Positions 5,088 to 6,644 of a stretch of DNA of 6,644 nucleotides are shown piece after piece. Where the stretch lies: the NCBI GenBank assembly GCA_947441875.1, contig CANEUR010000059.1:1-6644 (forward strand), read 5' to 3'. The DNA comes from Rickettsiales bacterium. GTDB lineage: Bacteria; Pseudomonadota; Alphaproteobacteria; Rickettsiales; UBA1997. A model generated the notes under the pieces. That model made no database searches, was not told the origin of the DNA, and saw nothing but the letters and a program-made list of their open reading frames with translations. Numbering within the stretch: position 1 is the first letter of the stretch; the number at the start of each line of letters is the position of its first letter. A program made the position numbers and the translations under genes.

Positions 5088-6644
5088 TTAAGTTTCGATA
5101 TTTTGTTCTTCTGTAGCTTCAGAAGTTTCATCGGATTCTTCGTTGTTGGCTATTCTGGCCACCGCTACTACATTTTCGTCTTGAGTTTTAATTAAAGTTA
5201 CTCCTTGTGAATTTCGACCAACGATTCTTACAGAAGAAATGCTAGTGCGAATTAGAGTGCCTTTGTTAGTTATTAGCATTATCTGATCTTTGCCTTCAAC
5301 TGCGAAACTTGCCACTACATTGCCGTTTCTTTTTGAAGTGATAATGTTAGTAATTCCCATGCCTCCACGATTAGTTATTCGGTATTCGTAGGCAGATGTT
5401 CGTTTGCCAAAGCCATTTTCGGTGATAGTTAAAATAAACTGCTCATTAATTGCCATTTTATAGATAGTTTCTAGGTTTAGTTCGGAGTTAGATATTTTTG
5501 GCAGTGGTTTTGGAGATTGCAATAAATCGATACGATTTTGAGTGAGTTGTTGATTAAAAATTAAAGCTTCTTGTAGTTGTAAACGAGTTTCGACATCGAT
5601 TTTTAAATATTGTTCACGAGTTTCGATTTCTTGGTTGATATGTTTTAAAATAGATAAGGCAATAACTTTATTATCGTTTTCAAGATTTATACCTTTTACC
5701 CCAGTAGAATTTCGACTTTGAAAAACTCTTAATTTATCAATCGAAAAACGAATACATTTACCATTGTAGGTAGAAAGTAAAATATCGTCATTATTATTGC
5801 ATAAAGCTACTCCAATTAAAGCCTGATTTTCTTCGAGTTTCATAGCAATTTTACCGCTAGATCGGATGTCGGTGAATTGATCCATTGAATTTCTGCGTAT
5901 ATCACCATTAGAGGTGGCAAAAACAATGCTTAAATCGGCCCAAGTATTTTCATCTTGCGGTAGAGCTAAAATGGTGCTGATTTTTTCATTTGGCTCAAGT
6001 GGTAATAAATTAACTAATGCTCTACCTTTTGTTTGCGGATTGCTGAGGGGTAGTTTATAGGTTTTTAAACGATAAACTTTGCCTTTAGTTGAAAAAAATA
6101 AAATTGGAGTATGAGTGTTGGTGGCAAAAATTTCGGTGGTAATATCTTCTTCGCGTACATCGATGGCAGATCTGCCTTTGCCTCCTCTTTTTTGAGTTCG
6201 ATAAGCATCGAGTGGAACCCTTTTTATATAGCCGTTCATGGTGGCAACTACAACCATTTCTTCTTTTGGAATTAAACTTTCGATATCAACTTCAAATTCG
6301 GCATCTTCGATTATTGATTTTCGTGGAGTGGCGAATTCGTTTTTAATATCAAGAAGTTCTTGTTGAACTAAATTCATCATGGCTTGTTTATTAGCTAAAA
6401 GATTTAAATATTGACTAATTTCTTTGGTTAATTCTTGGAGTTCGGCATTGATTTTATTCATTTCAAGACCAGTTAATCTGGCAAGACGCATTTCTAAAAT
6501 TGCTTTTGCCTGTGTTTCGGTAAAATAAAATTGCTGATTTATTACCACATTGCCATTATCTTGCACTAAGTTAATGATATGCTCAATGTTGCCAACTGAC
6601 CAAGGTTTTGCTAGTAATTTTGCCTTTGCTTCGGCAGTATCGTT
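5088..6644 (-). CDS. gyrA: DNA gyrase subunit A, C-terminal part (5'-truncated by window edge)
   Basis: GyrA cuts, passes and rejoins DNA and, with GyrB, introduces negative supercoils. The visible 518 residues begin in the coiled-coil arm region and end at the TAA at 5088-5090; the frame stays open to the right edge, so the GTG at 6566 is not the start. FTETQAKAILEMRLARLTGLE (residues 40-60) is the conserved end of the breakage-reunion domain. The pinwheel domain follows with six visible blade motifs: QKRGGKG (151-157, the GyrA box), QTKGRALVNL, IRSSGKIAMKL, RNSTGVKGINL, NRGGMGITNI and RNSQGVTLIK. The GyrA box argues for GyrA over ParC. An insertion of about 65 residues between blades 4 and 5, with REQYLK and NEQFILTITENGFGKR, resembles alphaproteobacterial GyrA. 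The end is an acidic tail (NNEESDETSEATEEQ). The catalytic tyrosine and quinolone-resistance region lie outside the window. It is the first visible gene of the minus-strand run; its promoter is off the window. Confidence 0.97.
   Translation of the reverse strand, partial: NDTAEAKAKLLAKPWSVGNIEHIINLVQDNGNVVINQQFYFTETQAKAILEMRLARLTGLEMNKINAELQELTKEISQYLNLLANKQAMMNLVQQELLDIKNEFATPRKSIIEDAEFEVDIESLIPKEEMVVVATMNGYIKRVPLDAYRTQKRGGKGRSAIDVREEDITTEIFATNTHTPILFFSTKGKVYRLKTYKLPLSNPQTKGRALVNLLPLEPNEKISTILALPQDENTWADLSIVFATSNGDIRRNSMDQFTDIRSSGKIAMKLEENQALIGVALCNNNDDILLSTYNGKCIRFSIDKLRVFQSRNSTGVKGINLENDNKVIALSILKHINQEIETREQYLKIDVETRLQLQEALIFNQQLTQNRIDLLQSPKPLPKISNSELNLETIYKMAINEQFILTITENGFGKRTSAYEYRITNRGGMGITNIITSKRNGNVVASFAVEGKDQIMLITNKGTLIRTSISSVRIVGRNSQGVTLIKTQDENVVAVARIANNEESDETSEATEEQNIET
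6174..6194 (-). other. GyrA box (QKRGGKG) coding segment
   Basis: The minus strand reads caaaaaagaggaggcaaagg plus a final c, encoding QKRGGKG. This is a near-exact match to the QRRGGKG motif that GyrA needs to wrap DNA and introduce negative supercoils. It separates GyrA from ParC, where the motif is absent or degenerate. Confidence 0.9.

Noticed and set aside
6564..6566. GTG as start of gyrA
   Set aside because: The frame continues upstream to the window edge with GyrA-like sequence; the visible part lacks the whole N-terminal catalytic domain, which must lie beyond.
5088..6644. ParC instead of GyrA
   Set aside because: A near-perfect GyrA box (QKRGGKG) and six pinwheel blades are present, which fits GyrA.

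Overview
The window is AT-rich (about one third G+C by eye) and densely coded. It looks like a chromosomal piece of an alphaproteobacterium, probably a reduced, host-associated one of the Rickettsiales/Holosporales type. The support is low G+C, a GyrA with the alphaproteobacterial-style insertion before its fifth C-terminal blade, a PstA with the long N-terminal periplasmic extension seen in alphaproteobacteria, and divergent FtsA and DHPS sequences. No species call is possible from the sequence alone.

Layout: on the plus strand, bases 1-1725 are the 3' part of one long gene of unrecognised function. Its 5' end lies outside the window. It has a Cys-containing, mostly helical-looking body and then a low-complexity tail built from recently duplicated in-frame repeats. 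A 108-base gap (1726-1833) follows and holds a strong hairpin with T-runs on both sides, a shared terminator for the convergent units. Everything from 1834 to the right edge is one tightly packed minus-strand run, in transcription order gyrA (5' end off the window), ftsA, pstA, folP. The spacings are 5 nt, 4 nt and a 7-nt overlap, so they are probably co-transcribed and read out into the shared terminator.

The four operon genes serve unrelated housekeeping jobs: DNA supercoiling, divisome assembly, phosphate uptake and folate synthesis. ftsA has no ftsQ or ftsZ beside it, and pstA has no pstC or pstB beside it, which fits reshuffled gene order in a reduced genome. No promoter, tRNA, rRNA, CRISPR array, insertion sequence or attachment site could be supported. 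The parts most worth a second look are the unrecognised repeat-tailed protein (possibly a secreted or surface factor, which is inference only), the altered ATP-site motifs of FtsA, and the altered substrate-loop residues of DHPS. I did not find convincing evidence for a new multi-gene system.
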